A stretch of DNA of 64,000 nt, from NCBI RefSeq assembly GCF_021147775.1, contig NZ_JAGTPK010000024.1:1-64000 (forward strand), given 5' to 3'. Positions 43,571-55,329 of this stretch are shown piece after piece. Every line of letters begins with the position of its first letter. Position 1 is the first letter of the stretch. The notes under the pieces were generated by a model that saw only the letters and a list, made by a program, of their open reading frames with translations, was not told the DNA's origin and searched no databases. The translations under genes were made by a program, and so were the position numbers. This DNA comes from Pseudomonas californiensis. GTDB lineage: Bacteria > Pseudomonadota > Gammaproteobacteria > Pseudomonadales > Pseudomonadaceae.

Positions 43571-43686
43571 AAAAAAACCCGCCGAAGCGGGTTTGTTCCA
43601 AGACCATTCCAACTCCCTGTCGGCTGCCGTCGTGGCGATGGTCGATCGTCCTTGATCCTGGCGAACTCCTTGTTCACCAGTTGTTG
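43571..43686 (-). ncRNA. rsmX: RsmX-type regulatory small RNA, copy 2
   Basis: This is the tandem paralogue of copy 1, about 116 nt from a start near 43686. It has six GGA motifs and a terminator (CCCGC-CGAA-GCGGG followed by a U-run to 43571). The -10-like TAAGAT is at 43693-43698. The sequence is about as conserved as expected between RsmX family members: GATCCAAC start region, CAGGATCAAGGA core and GGTCTTGGAA before the terminator are shared. Multiple RsmX copies are characteristic of P. syringae. Confidence 0.87.
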
Positions 43687-43742
43687 GATCCAATCTTACG
43701 AGCCTTCATTAAAGTCCAAAAGAGCCAAGTTGCCCAACCTCG

Positions 43743-43760
43743 TGTAAGCCTTTGGCTATA
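43743..43760 (-). promoter_or_regulatory. GacA upstream activating element of rsmX copy 2
   Basis: TGTAAGCCTTTGGCTATA on plus has the same half-sites as the element of copy 1, at nearly the same distance (about 57 bases to the -10 side). Conservation of this block between two otherwise diverged upstream regions supports a regulatory role. Confidence 0.73.
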
Positions 43761-43886
43761 GGTGTGTCGGAATTAGCCTAAGGTCGGTCACGCTTATCCC
43801 GCTTCACAGGCTATAACTGAGCACAGCATCAACGTGAAATCACCGGCCCATCAGGCCCAGAGCTAACAATACGCCAGGGTGTTCAT

Positions 43887-45548
43887 ATGTCGATCTTCCT
43901 TCAGGGCTTGTCCAAAGGGCCAGCCAACCACATGGCGCTCACGCCGCTGAGCTTTCTTGAGCGCACGGCGGCGACCTATCCGGATTACCCAGCAGTGATT
44001 CACGGCGCCATTCGCCGCGACTGGGCGCAGACCTACCGGCGTTGCCGTCAATTGGCGTCGTGCCTGAGTCAGTCGGGTGTGCAGGCGGGCGATACAGTTG
44101 CCGTCATGCTGCCCAATATCCCCGCCATGCTCGAAGTGCACTTCGGCGTGCCCATGCTCGGCGCTGTGCTCAACACGCTGAACGTCCGGCTGGAAGCGTC
44201 GGCCATTGCTTTCATGCTCAAACACGGCGAAGCCAAAGTATTGATCGCTGACCGAGAGTTTCAGGGCGTGATCCATGCGGCGTTGGCCCTGCTGGAGAAC
44301 CCGCCGCTGTTGATCGACGTGAATGACACCGAGTACGCAGAAGGTCAGCCGCTGTGCGATCTCGACTACGACACGTTGCTCGCCACAGGCGATCCCGAGT
44401 TCGACTGGCAGTGGCCGCAGGATGAGTGGGCACCGATTTCGCTGAACTACACCTCGGGCACCACGGGCGATCCCAAGGGTGTGGTCTATCACCACCGGGG
44501 CGCTTATCTGAACGCCATCGGTAACCAGATGGCGTGGGGCATGGGCTTGCATCCGGTCTATCTGTGGACGCTGCCGATGTTCCATTGCAATGGCTGGTGT
44601 TACCCCTGGACGATTACCGCGCAGGCCGGGACGCATGTGTTTCTGCGCCGGGTCGATCCGCAAAAGATCATCGCGCTGATCAGTGAACACAAGGTCAGCC
44701 ACCTGTGCGGCGCGCCTATCGTGCTCAACGCACTGGCCAATCTGCCCAATGTGGCCGATATCGCTTTCGGACATGCTGTGAATGCCATGACCGCCGGTGC
44801 CGCGCCGCCAGCCAGGGTCATTGCTTCGGTGGAAGCCATGGGTATCTGCATTACGCATGCGTACGGGCTGACCGAAACCTACGGGCCCGTCACCGTGTGT
44901 GCGTGGAAGTCCGAATGGGATGAGCTGGCACCGGACGAGCGGGCCTCGGTCAAGGCACGTCAGGGCGTGCGTTACCCGACGCTTGAAGGTCTGATGGTCG
45001 CCGACCCGCTGACCCATCAGCCGGTGCCCAGGGACGGCACGACAATTGGCGAAATCTACATGCGTGGCAACACCGTCATGAAAGGTTACCTGGGCAACCC
45101 CGACGCCACCGACCGGTCGTTCGAAGGCGGCTGGTTTCATTCTGGCGATCTGGCGGTCTGGCACGCGGACGGCTATCTGGAAATTCGCGATCGCAGCAAG
45201 GACATCATCATTTCCGGTGGCGAAAACATTTCTACCATTGAAGTCGAAGGCGTGCTGTATCGCCATCCGGCCGTCATGGAGGCTGCAGTGGTCGCTCGAC
45301 CGGACGAAAAGTGGGGCGAAACGCCGTGTGCGTTCGTGACGCTCAAGGCTGGTTTCGAGGAAGTGACCGGCGAGCAGATCATGCGCTTCTGCCGCGAGCA
45401 TCTGGCTGGCTTCAAAGCACCGAAAACCGTGGTCTTCACGCCGCTGCCGAAAACTTCGACCGGCAAGATCCAGAAGTTTCTGCTCCGGGAGTGGGCGAAA
45501 ACCGGCCAGACCGATCAGGGCGTGAAGGTCGAGGCCGCCTCACAATAA
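43887..45548 (+). CDS. AMP-forming acyl-CoA synthetase
   Basis: The 553-residue protein has the adenylate-forming motifs YTSGTTGDPKGVVYHH, LTETYGPVT, FHSGDLAVWHADGYLEIRDR and the C-terminal lysine segment LPKTSTGKIQKFLLRE. It belongs to the medium-chain/AlkK-like acyl-CoA synthetase group and would activate a fatty or aryl acid with ATP and CoA. The exact substrate cannot be told. Its last 34 bases overlap the convergent gene at 45515. It has its own upstream region after the RsmX genes. Confidence 0.88.
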   Translation: MSIFLQGLSKGPANHMALTPLSFLERTAATYPDYPAVIHGAIRRDWAQTYRRCRQLASCLSQSGVQAGDTVAVMLPNIPAMLEVHFGVPMLGAVLNTLNVRLEASAIAFMLKHGEAKVLIADREFQGVIHAALALLENPPLLIDVNDTEYAEGQPLCDLDYDTLLATGDPEFDWQWPQDEWAPISLNYTSGTTGDPKGVVYHHRGAYLNAIGNQMAWGMGLHPVYLWTLPMFHCNGWCYPWTITAQAGTHVFLRRVDPQKIIALISEHKVSHLCGAPIVLNALANLPNVADIAFGHAVNAMTAGAAPPARVIASVEAMGICITHAYGLTETYGPVTVCAWKSEWDELAPDERASVKARQGVRYPTLEGLMVADPLTHQPVPRDGTTIGEIYMRGNTVMKGYLGNPDATDRSFEGGWFHSGDLAVWHADGYLEIRDRSKDIIISGGENISTIEVEGVLYRHPAVMEAAVVARPDEKWGETPCAFVTLKAGFEEVTGEQIMRFCREHLAGFKAPKTVVFTPLPKTSTGKIQKFLLREWAKTGQTDQGVKVEAASQ

Positions 45549-46336
45549 AGGTGTTCGGTGTCCTTGCTTTGCTCATCTTTGTTGCGCACGGCGCGTTTGC
45601 TCCACTCCTGGCATTGTTCTCTGAAATTGACCTGCGCCGACTTGCGACACTCGCGGCGCTCTACCGAACGGGCGGGGAAGTTTTCGCACACGCTGTCGCC
45701 GTCAATGGTGTTGCCGTAGATCCGCCACTGTGCACGATAGCGGTTGCGGCCGTCCCATTCCCGGATCAGGTTGGAGGAGACCATGTACGATTTTGATGGC
45801 CGCTCAGCGGGGCGGGTGGCGCCTGCCTTGAAGTCAGCCATGTAACCGGCCGACACCATGCCTTTGGCCGGTTCGCTGTGTGTGGACCTTGGCACCTGGC
45901 CGAAGCGGCAATTCAACACGCTTTCATCGATGACGTTACCGTCTTTCAAGCAGTTATCCAGCGGCTGCACCGTCGCGCTCTGTGCGGTGGCTGGTGCTGC
46001 TGGCACCACATAAGGTTGCAGCCGCAACGAAGCAGGCGCAGGGCTTGCAGTCATCGGCTGCGTTGCTTCGGGCTCTACGGGAAGCTCTTTCTCGACGATT
46101 TGCCCGACAGCTGGCACTGGCACCACTTTGGGCGCATGGAGCCGCGACCCGATCAACGCGCTCAACAGGGCGACCACCAGGAGTGCGGCAATCCAGAATC
46201 CGTAAGCATGCTTTTTTCGCGGACGCGCCACGTGTTGTCTGCGCGGGTGCGAACCCAGCACGACATCCACCTGGCCCGGCACGAGACGTTGAATACGAAT
46301 AACCCCGTCGTCTTCGGGCGATTGTCTGGAATCCAT
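45515..46336 (-). CDS. single-pass membrane protein of unknown function
   Basis: The 273-residue protein has a cytoplasmic N-terminal part with basic residues (ARPRKKHAYG), one transmembrane helix near residues 46-64 (FWIAALLVVALLSALIG), a Pro/Ala-rich stretch, and a C-terminal region with paired cysteines (DNCLKDG, NCRFGQ, SVCENF, RRECRK, EQCQEW). The start has AAGGAGCAGGA upstream. No family is recognised. Its end overlaps the acyl-CoA synthetase tail in convergent orientation. Confidence 0.75.
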   Translation of the reverse strand: MDSRQSPEDDGVIRIQRLVPGQVDVVLGSHPRRQHVARPRKKHAYGFWIAALLVVALLSALIGSRLHAPKVVPVPAVGQIVEKELPVEPEATQPMTASPAPASLRLQPYVVPAAPATAQSATVQPLDNCLKDGNVIDESVLNCRFGQVPRSTHSEPAKGMVSAGYMADFKAGATRPAERPSKSYMVSSNLIREWDGRNRYRAQWRIYGNTIDGDSVCENFPARSVERRECRKSAQVNFREQCQEWSKRAVRNKDEQSKDTEHLYCEAASTFTP

Positions 46337-46522
46337 TCCTGCTCCTTGAAGCCTTCATTACGGCGCGTCGCGAAGTTCAGCTGACTGCCACGGATGCGAT
46401 GGCGTGAAATTTCAAGGTTATCGGCGAGTCGTCGAATTTCTGAAACGTTTTGGGGCTGTATTCGCTGAGCCTGACAGGCTAAGGTCGAGTCCGTTTTGAT
46501 TGATCAAGAGAACACACCACCC

Positions 46523-48454
46523 ATGCATCAGCGCCTTGAGCAGGTTTTCGGTTATTCGCAGTTCCGTCCTGGGCAGGAGGCAACGATCAGTGCCGTGCTG
46601 GCTGGGCGTTCGGCTGCTGCCATTTTCCCGACCGGCTCAGGCAAGTCTTTGTGTTATCAGCTGCCCGCGTTGATGCTGCCTCATCTGACGCTGGTGGTTT
46701 CGCCATTGCTGGCACTGATTCAGGATCAACTGGCGTTTCTGCAACGCCATGGTATTGCAGCGGCGAGCATCGACTCGGCGCAGAGCCGTGACGATATCGC
46801 TGACGTCATGGCGCGAGCGCGCTCTGGTGAACTGAAGATTCTGATGATCTCTGTCGAGCGCCTCAAGAATGAACGCTTTCGGAGCTTCATCGCGCAAGTG
46901 CCGATCTCGTTGCTGGTGGTGGACGAAGCGCACTGTATTTCCGAGTGGGGTCATAACTTCCGACCTGACTACCTGAAGCTGCCAGACTACCAGCGCGAGT
47001 TCAACATTCCGCAAGCCTTGCTGCTGACCGCCACGGCGACACCGCATGTAATCGCCGACATGCAGGAAAAATTCGCCATTGCGCCTAGCGATATCGTGGC
47101 CACGGGGTTTTACCGCGCCAACCTTCACCTGTGGGTAAAACCGGTCAGTGGCCGTGACAAACGTCAGCGTCTGGTCGAGTGGCTGAGCGACCGGCACGGG
47201 CAGCCCACGATCGTGTACGTCACGCTGCAAAAGACCGCCGAATATATCGCGGCCCATCTCGAACAGAACGGGCTGCCCGCCAATGCCTACCATGCAGGCC
47301 TGCCGAGCGATCAGCGTGAGTCCATCCAGAAGCGCTTCATGAGCGGCAATCTCAATTGCATCGTGGCAACCATTGCGTTCGGGATGGGCATCGACAAGAG
47401 CGACATCCGCAACGTGGTGCATTTCGACCTGCCCAAGTCCATCGAGAACTACAGCCAGGAAATCGGCCGCGCCGGGCGTGATGGCGCGGCCTCCGATTGT
47501 CTGGTGCTGGCCAACCGGGACAGCCTCAATACGCTGGAAAATTTTGTTTACGGTGATACGCCCGAACGCGAAGGCATTCGTCTGGTACTGGAAGACTTGC
47601 TGGGCGCGCGCACTGACGGGCAATGGGAGTTTCTGCTGGGGCCGCTGGCCGACCTCAGTAACATCCGCCAACTGCCGCTCAAGACACTGCTGGTGCAGTT
47701 GGAGCTGCGCGGGATCATCGCACCGCGCTACGCGTACTTTGCGGAGTACCGCTTCAAGTTTCTGATCGAAACGTCTGCACTCCTGTCACGCTTCGAAGGC
47801 GAGCGCCGGGCATTCGTTCAAGCGCTGATTGACACCTCCAGCCGGGCGCGGACCTGGGCGACGGTCAATTTTGATGGGATGTATCAGCAATATGGCGCCG
47901 AGCGCGCACGAGTGGTCAAGGCACTCGACTACTTTCAGGAAAAGGGCTGGATCGAACTCGAAAGCAAGCAGATGACTGAGGTCTACAGCCTGTTACGTAC
48001 CGATTTCGACCCTCAAGCGTTAAGCGATGAGCTGTATGAATACTTCGCCCGTCATGAAGCGACGGAAGTCGCCCGAATTCACGCGATGCTGGAAGTATTC
48101 GCCAGCGATCAATGCCTCACTCATCGTCTGGCCGACTATTTTGGCGACCACAATGCGCCGCAGCGGTGCGGGCATTGCTCGGTCTGTCACGGTCAGGTTG
48201 CGCACCTGCCTGAGCCTCCCGCTCTTGAGCCGCTGGAACGCCGCGACTTTCAGTCACTGTGTGGCGATTTCATTCGCAAGCATCAGGACTACAGCGGCCA
48301 GCCACCCAGCGCTGAATGCCTGACTCGCTTTCTGTGTGGCATCAGTGTCCCGTTGTTTACCCGGCTGAAAGCCCGTGCGACGGCGGGTTTTGCCCAGCTT
48401 GAAGAATATCCCTACGCTGATGTGAGAGCGTGGGTGCAGGGCAAGCTTCAATAG
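46523..48454 (+). CDS. RecQ-family ATP-dependent DNA helicase
   Basis: The ATG at 46523 (MHQRLEQVFGYSQFRPGQEA) fits RecQ starts better than TTG 46496. The 643-residue protein has helicase motifs I (FPTGSGKSLCYQLPA), II (VVDEAHCISEWGHNFRPDY), and VI (QEIGRAGRDG), plus a zinc-type cysteine cluster (RCGHCSVC). It unwinds DNA 3' to 5' in recombination repair. It is a RecQ-like paralogue, since no other recombination genes adjoin it; the typical RecQ zinc/winged-helix region is only partly recognisable. Confidence 0.88.
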   Translation: MHQRLEQVFGYSQFRPGQEATISAVLAGRSAAAIFPTGSGKSLCYQLPALMLPHLTLVVSPLLALIQDQLAFLQRHGIAAASIDSAQSRDDIADVMARARSGELKILMISVERLKNERFRSFIAQVPISLLVVDEAHCISEWGHNFRPDYLKLPDYQREFNIPQALLLTATATPHVIADMQEKFAIAPSDIVATGFYRANLHLWVKPVSGRDKRQRLVEWLSDRHGQPTIVYVTLQKTAEYIAAHLEQNGLPANAYHAGLPSDQRESIQKRFMSGNLNCIVATIAFGMGIDKSDIRNVVHFDLPKSIENYSQEIGRAGRDGAASDCLVLANRDSLNTLENFVYGDTPEREGIRLVLEDLLGARTDGQWEFLLGPLADLSNIRQLPLKTLLVQLELRGIIAPRYAYFAEYRFKFLIETSALLSRFEGERRAFVQALIDTSSRARTWATVNFDGMYQQYGAERARVVKALDYFQEKGWIELESKQMTEVYSLLRTDFDPQALSDELYEYFARHEATEVARIHAMLEVFASDQCLTHRLADYFGDHNAPQRCGHCSVCHGQVAHLPEPPALEPLERRDFQSLCGDFIRKHQDYSGQPPSAECLTRFLCGISVPLFTRLKARATAGFAQLEEYPYADVRAWVQGKLQ

Positions 48455-48498
48455 ACAGCCCACACCGCCTGTTTTTTCAATCCACCAGAGCCGCGCCG

Positions 48499-48930
48499 AT
48501 GCCAGATCAACCTCCGCAGCGTCATGATTTCCCGCACTTCCATCCCATCACCACACGCTGGACTGACAATGATGTCTATGGCCAGGTAAGCAGCGTGACG
48601 TATTACAGCTTTTTCGACAGCGCGGTGAACGCTTACCTGATTGCGCGTGGCGGGCTGGATATTCACGACGGCGGCATGGTGGCGTTCGTGGTGAGTTCGT
48701 CCTGCGATTACTTCGCGTCGGTGGCTTACCCGGAGTTGATCGAAGTCGGCGTGAAGGTGAGCAAACTCGGCGGCAGCTCGGTGCAATACGAGATGGGTGT
48801 TTTCAAGGCGGGCGAGGATGAAGTCTGCGCAGTAGGGCAGCTTGTTCACGTTTTTGTAGACCGGGCGTCTGGTCAGCCAATGACGATGCCAGCAGGGCTG
48901 TCCGAGGCGTTGCAGCGGTTGATACGCTGA
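48499..48930 (+). CDS. acyl-CoA thioesterase, 4HBT hot-dog family
   Basis: The start at 48499 (MPDQPPQRHDFPHFHPITTR) is taken; a longer frame from 48430 overlaps the helicase gene. The 143-residue protein has the 4-hydroxybenzoyl-CoA thioesterase motif TRWTDNDVYGQVSSVTYYSFFDSA and a following beta-strand region. It hydrolyses acyl-CoA thioesters; substrate unknown. The gene follows the helicase by 44 bases and may be co-transcribed. Confidence 0.85.
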   Translation: MPDQPPQRHDFPHFHPITTRWTDNDVYGQVSSVTYYSFFDSAVNAYLIARGGLDIHDGGMVAFVVSSSCDYFASVAYPELIEVGVKVSKLGGSSVQYEMGVFKAGEDEVCAVGQLVHVFVDRASGQPMTMPAGLSEALQRLIR

Positions 48931-48937
48931 AACGAAA

Positions 48938-48963
48938 ACTGGCCGCTTTCAAGGGCGGCCAGT
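48938..48963. terminator. hairpin terminator between convergent genes
   Basis: ACTGGCCGC and GCGGCCAGT pair. On minus the stem is followed by TTTT, so it terminates the glycine-zipper gene and may also serve the thioesterase gene. Confidence 0.7.
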
Positions 48964-48994
48964 CTTGAAACTGTCAGACGTCACGCATCAGCAA

Positions 48995-49465
48995 TCAGCG
49001 GTCGCGCCAGTTGCGACTGTGCTTGCGATGGCCGTAATGCTTGCCACGGTTGCCATGACCGCGATACTCGCGACGATCACCGCGATAACGACGATCATTG
49101 TCACGGCTTTCATTACCCAGATAGTTACCAATCGCTGCACCACCGCCGCCGCCGACTGCCGAACCTACCAGGCTGCCGGTATTGCCACCCAGTGCGCGAC
49201 CTGCAACGTTACCGCCCGCTGCGCCCAGGCCGCCACCAATGGCTGCCTCTGCGCGGTTGCGACGGTCTGCACCGACTGCACCACCTGCCGCACCACCCAG
49301 ACCCGCGCCAATGGCAGAGCCGGTGCTGCCGCCGAGTTGTTGACCGAGCAGTGAGCCCGCAACGCCACCGAGCGCTCCGCCTATACCCGAGTTCAGGTTG
49401 CCGTCTGCTGAGGCGAAACCGGTGACCAGGGAAAGAGACAACAACAGTATCGATGAATACTTCAT
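48995..49465 (-). CDS. exported glycine-zipper protein
   Basis: The start at 49465 (MKYSSILLLSLSLVTGFASA) gives a signal peptide cleaved near ASA-DG. The 156-residue product has repeated glycine-zipper motifs (GIGGALGGVAGSLLGQQLGG, GAGLGGAAGGAVGADRR, GGGLGAAGGNVAGRALGGN), as in 17-kDa/Rick-type envelope proteins. It ends in a basic, Arg/Tyr/His-rich tail (RGDRREYRGHGNRGKHYGHR). It may associate with or stabilise the outer membrane; no precise function is known. Confidence 0.8.
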   Translation of the reverse strand: MKYSSILLLSLSLVTGFASADGNLNSGIGGALGGVAGSLLGQQLGGSTGSAIGAGLGGAAGGAVGADRRNRAEAAIGGGLGAAGGNVAGRALGGNTGSLVGSAVGGGGGAAIGNYLGNESRDNDRRYRGDRREYRGHGNRGKHYGHRKHSRNWRDR

Positions 49466-49620
49466 GTCTGAATCTCGTATGGATGACGGCGCGATAGTCA
49501 CGTCAAGTGAAGAATGTAGCAATGTAAATCCGACGAGTAACACGACTGCAACACAAACCGCTAAGTCTTTGTTTTAGCTGTGGAACTTAAGTCTGAAAAG
49601 GCAGTCTGAGGTTACTTGCG

Positions 49621-49654
49621 AAAGGCCCGTTTTGAACAGAAACGGGCCTTTTTT
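49621..49654. terminator. bidirectional terminator downstream of the FdhF-like gene
   Basis: AAAGGCCCGTTT and AAACGGGCCTTT form a perfect 12-base stem with a T-run beyond. It separates the oxidoreductase operon from the glycine-zipper gene. Confidence 0.75.
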
Positions 49655-49661
49655 GTGGGCG

Positions 49662-51994
<2,333 letters not shown>

Positions 51995-51998
<4 letters not shown>

Positions 51999-52831
51999 GC
52001 TTGAATCTCCATCGCAGGGCTATAGACCCGCGGCGCACTGTGCTGCGGCAGGTGAATTAAATTGAGGTTGTGACGGCGTGCCCATTGCAGGGCCAGGCCG
52101 GTGGGCGAGGACAGGCTGACCAGCGTCTGTATACCTGCGCGCAGCACTTTCTGGATCAACTCCAGGCTGCAACGGCTGGTGACGATGGCGATGCCGCCGG
52201 TCAGCGAAATGTCCTGTCGGATCAGTGCGCCAATCAGTTTGTCCAGGGCGTTGTGTCGCCCGATATCTTCGCGCCCCAGCAATAATGTGCCGGTGTTGTC
52301 CATGAACAGCGCCGCATGCACGGCGCCGCAATGCTGGCCCAGAGGCTGAAACTCGCCGATGCGCTGACGCAGACCTTCGAGCCATTGAATCGGTGGTAAC
52401 GGTGCGCCGGGCAATACATCCAGCTCCGGCAGCGCCTGCTCTACGGCTTCGACACCGCACAATCCGCAGCCACTGGTGCCTGCGAGTTGCCGGCGTTGCT
52501 GCTTGAGCTCCCAGAACGCCCGGCTGGCAATTTCGACCTCGGCCTGCATCGCCGAACCACAGCCGGAAATCTTGAAGTCGTAGATCTCGTCGAGCGACGC
52601 GATGATGCCGCTGCCCAGACTGAAACCAACGATAAAATCTTCAAGATCGGTCGGGCTGACCAGCATGACGGCCTGGCTGATACCGTTGTAGGCAATGGCC
52701 AGCGCCACTTCTTCAGCAAGTGCGTTGCGTGCAAAGTCCTGGCCCTCGAGTGTCGAGTAGCTGTAAGACTGGCTTGCTTGGGGCGCGGGCGCGTAAACGG
52801 GCGCCGTGCTGACCGTGCGCTTGGCGGGCAT
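51995..52831 (-). CDS. fdhD: formate dehydrogenase accessory sulfurtransferase FdhD
   Basis: The 278-residue protein has the FdhD hallmarks: EEVALAIAYNGISQAVMLVS, the cysteine loop SGCGLCGVEA, and GREDIGRHNALDKLIG. FdhD passes sulfur from IscS to the Mo cofactor of formate dehydrogenases. It ends in a GTGA overlap with the oxidoreductase gene, which is its likely client. Confidence 0.93.
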
Positions 52832-52933
52832 GGGCTGAATACCGGCAGATTGATACCGTCAAGACTAGGCGTCTTGTCGGGTATCGTCTAATCGCTAGTT
52901 CCAATGCACCGATAGATGACGTCGATCAATGTT

Positions 52934-53815
52934 TTATCGAGGGATTTCTGCCACCAGCGCAAAGCAGGCTTCCGCCAGTGCCGAGCGCGGTGCACTGCGG
53001 CGCATGATCAACCCCAGCTGGGCGAGAGTGCGCGCATCGGCAATCGGATGCAGGCGCAAATGCTCGGTCAGCGTCTCCAGCCCGCCATCCAGCGGCATGA
53101 TGGCGCAGCAAAAACCGCCATGCACAGCCTGCAGCAACTGATGAACGGCATCGGTTTGCAGCAGCGGATGAGGCTGGAGGCCACGGCTGTGGAAGTTATA
53201 GTCGATGGATTGCCTGAAATGCATGCCGCTGGTCAGCATGCCCAGCGGCAATTCGACCAGATCCTCCCAGTTCACCGCCTCTTGCGCAAACGTGAAATGA
53301 CGATGATCGTAGAGCAGACCCATTCGGGTATCGTCCAGCGTCAGAGAGTCGAACCGCTCGCTGTCGAGCCGTTCGAGGTATGAAACGCCCAGATCGATGC
53401 GGTTGCTCGCCAATTGCTCCAGCACTTGCTCGGAGCTGAGTGACGACAGCTCGAAGCGCAGATTCGGGTGCATCTGGTGCAGCCTGTGCAGCAGCGGCAG
53501 CGGATCGAAGCTCGACAACGGCACCACGCCCAGACGCAACGTACCTACCAGATGGCCACGACAGGCCGCGGCCTCTGCCTGCAAACCGTCATAGGCCGCC
53601 AGCACGGTGCGCGCCCACGCCAGCACACGCTCGCCGGGCGCCGTGAACCCTTCAAAACGCTGACCCCGGTTGACCAGCGGCAACTCCAGTTCTTCTTCAA
53701 GATTGCGCAGACGCATCGACAGCGTTGGCTGGGTGATATTGCAGCGCGCGGCCGCCTGACCGAAGTGTCTCGTCTCGTCGAGGGCGATCAGGAATTTGAG
53801 TTGCTTGATGTCCAT
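52934..53815 (-). CDS. LysR-family transcriptional regulator
   Basis: The ATG at 53815 follows GGAGTGAAT; a GTG at 53821 is the longer option. The 293-residue protein has an N-terminal winged helix (FLIALDETRHFGQAAARCNI, TQPTLSMRLRNLEEEL) and an effector-binding domain. It is OxyR-like in overall pattern but the paired redox cysteines cannot be assigned. It lies just upstream of fdhD on the same strand and may regulate the fdhD-oxidoreductase unit. Confidence 0.88.
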   Translation of the reverse strand: MDIKQLKFLIALDETRHFGQAAARCNITQPTLSMRLRNLEEELELPLVNRGQRFEGFTAPGERVLAWARTVLAAYDGLQAEAAACRGHLVGTLRLGVVPLSSFDPLPLLHRLHQMHPNLRFELSSLSSEQVLEQLASNRIDLGVSYLERLDSERFDSLTLDDTRMGLLYDHRHFTFAQEAVNWEDLVELPLGMLTSGMHFRQSIDYNFHSRGLQPHPLLQTDAVHQLLQAVHGGFCCAIMPLDGGLETLTEHLRLHPIADARTLAQLGLIMRRSAPRSALAEACFALVAEIPR

Positions 53816-53979
53816 ATTCACTCCGGTGGGCAGTCCAGGCGCTCGATTCTACGCGTTCAGACTCAAGGATGGTCGGGCTGCGTTCAGGGGGACGTTGGTC
53901 GGAACACTCAAGGCCCCGGTTTATAAGGGCTAAAGTCAATGCAGCAGATTCTTGATGCACACCTGAGGAGCGGCAGAGA

Positions 53980-54423
53980 ATGAGTATTTTCAGTTTCGTA
54001 AGAGAGGCAGGCGAGAAGATCCTTGACCTGATCACCCCCGACAACGCCAACGCAGATGAGGTGCTGAAGGCCCATGTGTCCAAGGTGGGTTTGGGTAACC
54101 CTACCATTCAGACCGAAGTGGATGACGGCACAGTCATCATCAAGGGCGAAGTGGCGAGTCAGGCAGAGAAGGAAAAGATCATCACGGCGCTGGGTAACAT
54201 CGAAGGGGTGGAAAAAGTCGACGACCAGATGACCGTTTCTGCTGGCGGCGAAAGCACGCCTTCCAGATTCGAGACCGTTCAGAAGGGCGACACGCTGAGC
54301 GCCATCTCCAAACGTGCCTATGGCGACGCCAACAAGTACCAGAAAATCTTCGATGCCAATAAGCCCATGCTCAAGGATGTGAACAAAATTTATCCCGGAC
54401 AGGTACTGCGCATTCCGGAATGA
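53980..54423 (+). CDS. BON and LysM domain protein (Kbp/YgaU-like)
   Basis: The 147-residue protein has a BON domain (IQTEVDDGTVIIKGEVASQA, LGNIEGVEKVDDQM) and a C-terminal LysM domain (ETVQKGDTLSAISKRAYGDANKY, YPGQVLRIPE). The E. coli relative Kbp (YgaU) is a cytoplasmic potassium-binding protein. No signal peptide is seen. The ATG has GAGGAG upstream. It is a single-gene unit. Confidence 0.92.
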   Translation: MSIFSFVREAGEKILDLITPDNANADEVLKAHVSKVGLGNPTIQTEVDDGTVIIKGEVASQAEKEKIITALGNIEGVEKVDDQMTVSAGGESTPSRFETVQKGDTLSAISKRAYGDANKYQKIFDANKPMLKDVNKIYPGQVLRIPE

Positions 54424-54491
54424 GACCGCCACCATTCACGAGCAAGACAGCGTGCCCCCGACTCCCAGGGGGTGCGCACTTCAAAATGGAT

Positions 54492-54519
54492 CGTGGGGGA
54501 GTGAGCTTGCTCACGAATG
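54492..54519. repeat. REP-like intergenic palindrome
   Basis: CGTGGGGGAGTGAGCTTGCTCACGAATGGG matches the usual Pseudomonas REP pattern (GTGGGAGCGAGCTTGCTCGCGA) with small changes. The inverted core GTGAGCTTGCTCAC would form a hairpin. Confidence 0.75.
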
Positions 54520-54569
54520 GGCCTGCGTGTTCACTGAAACTGCCAGCCCAATAGCGCTCAATGTCAGGC

Positions 54570-55232
54570 TCACAAGCCCTTGATCAGCTCCCGATAATCA
54601 CCCAGGGCTGCGAATTCTTCGGTGTCCTTGGGGCCTTTCTGGCTGTTGGGCTGGCTGACAGCCAATAGACGCGCCACCCCGAATCGCTGCGCGCTGCGCA
54701 GAATCGGCAGAGTGTCGTCGATAAACAGACTGCGCGCCGGGTCAAACGCGGTGTCCGCCTGCAGGGCATCCCAGAACTGCTGGTTTTCCTTGGGAAAACC
54801 GTAGTCGTGTGAGCTGATCAAGCGTTCGAAATACGGCGCCAGTTCAATGCGCTCCATCTTCAACGACAACGAATCGCGGTGCGCGTTGGTGATCATGATC
54901 ACCCGTTTGCCCGCTTGCTTGATGGCCGCCAGAAAGGTTTCGGCATCCGGGCGCAGCGCAATCATGTCGGCAATTTCCCGTTTCAGGTCGCGGACTGACA
55001 GTTTCAGTTCTGCGCTCCAGAAATCCAGGCAATACCAATTGAGTGTGCCCGCGTTGTTTTCGAACAGCGGCTTCAACTCCAGCCAGGCCATGGCGAAGCT
55101 GATGCCGTGCAGCTCGGCGTAACGCTGCGGCAGGTGCTGCATCCAGAAGTGTTCGTCGTAATGCAGGTCGAGCAACGTCCCGTCCATATCCAGCAGGACG
55201 GTGTCGATTTCGCTCCAGGGCATGGAAAGCAT
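54570..55232 (-). CDS. HAD-superfamily nucleotidase (YrfG, GMP/IMP nucleotidase-like)
   Basis: The start at 55232 (MLSMPWSEIDTVLLDMDGTL) follows AGAGG. The 220-residue protein has HAD motif I DMDGTLLD, motif II MITNAH, and motif III/IV FPKENQQFW and FIDDTLPIL. It resembles the YrfG GMP/IMP nucleotidase group. It is divergent from nudE, another nucleotide-hydrolase gene. Confidence 0.88.
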   Translation of the reverse strand: MLSMPWSEIDTVLLDMDGTLLDLHYDEHFWMQHLPQRYAELHGISFAMAWLELKPLFENNAGTLNWYCLDFWSAELKLSVRDLKREIADMIALRPDAETFLAAIKQAGKRVIMITNAHRDSLSLKMERIELAPYFERLISSHDYGFPKENQQFWDALQADTAFDPARSLFIDDTLPILRSAQRFGVARLLAVSQPNSQKGPKDTEEFAALGDYRELIKGL

Positions 55233-55329
55233 TCTGGCCTCTTGAGGGAGTTGGTTTGAGTCAGCATATCCGAGACAGACATTCGCAAAAGCCACGGTAT
55301 AGTAACCCGTCCATGTGAAGGAGCCTGTC

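Noticed and set aside
43863..45401. Large minus frame (512 codons) opposite the acyl-CoA synthetase
   Set aside because: The plus strand has clear adenylate-forming motifs over the same region; the minus frame has none.
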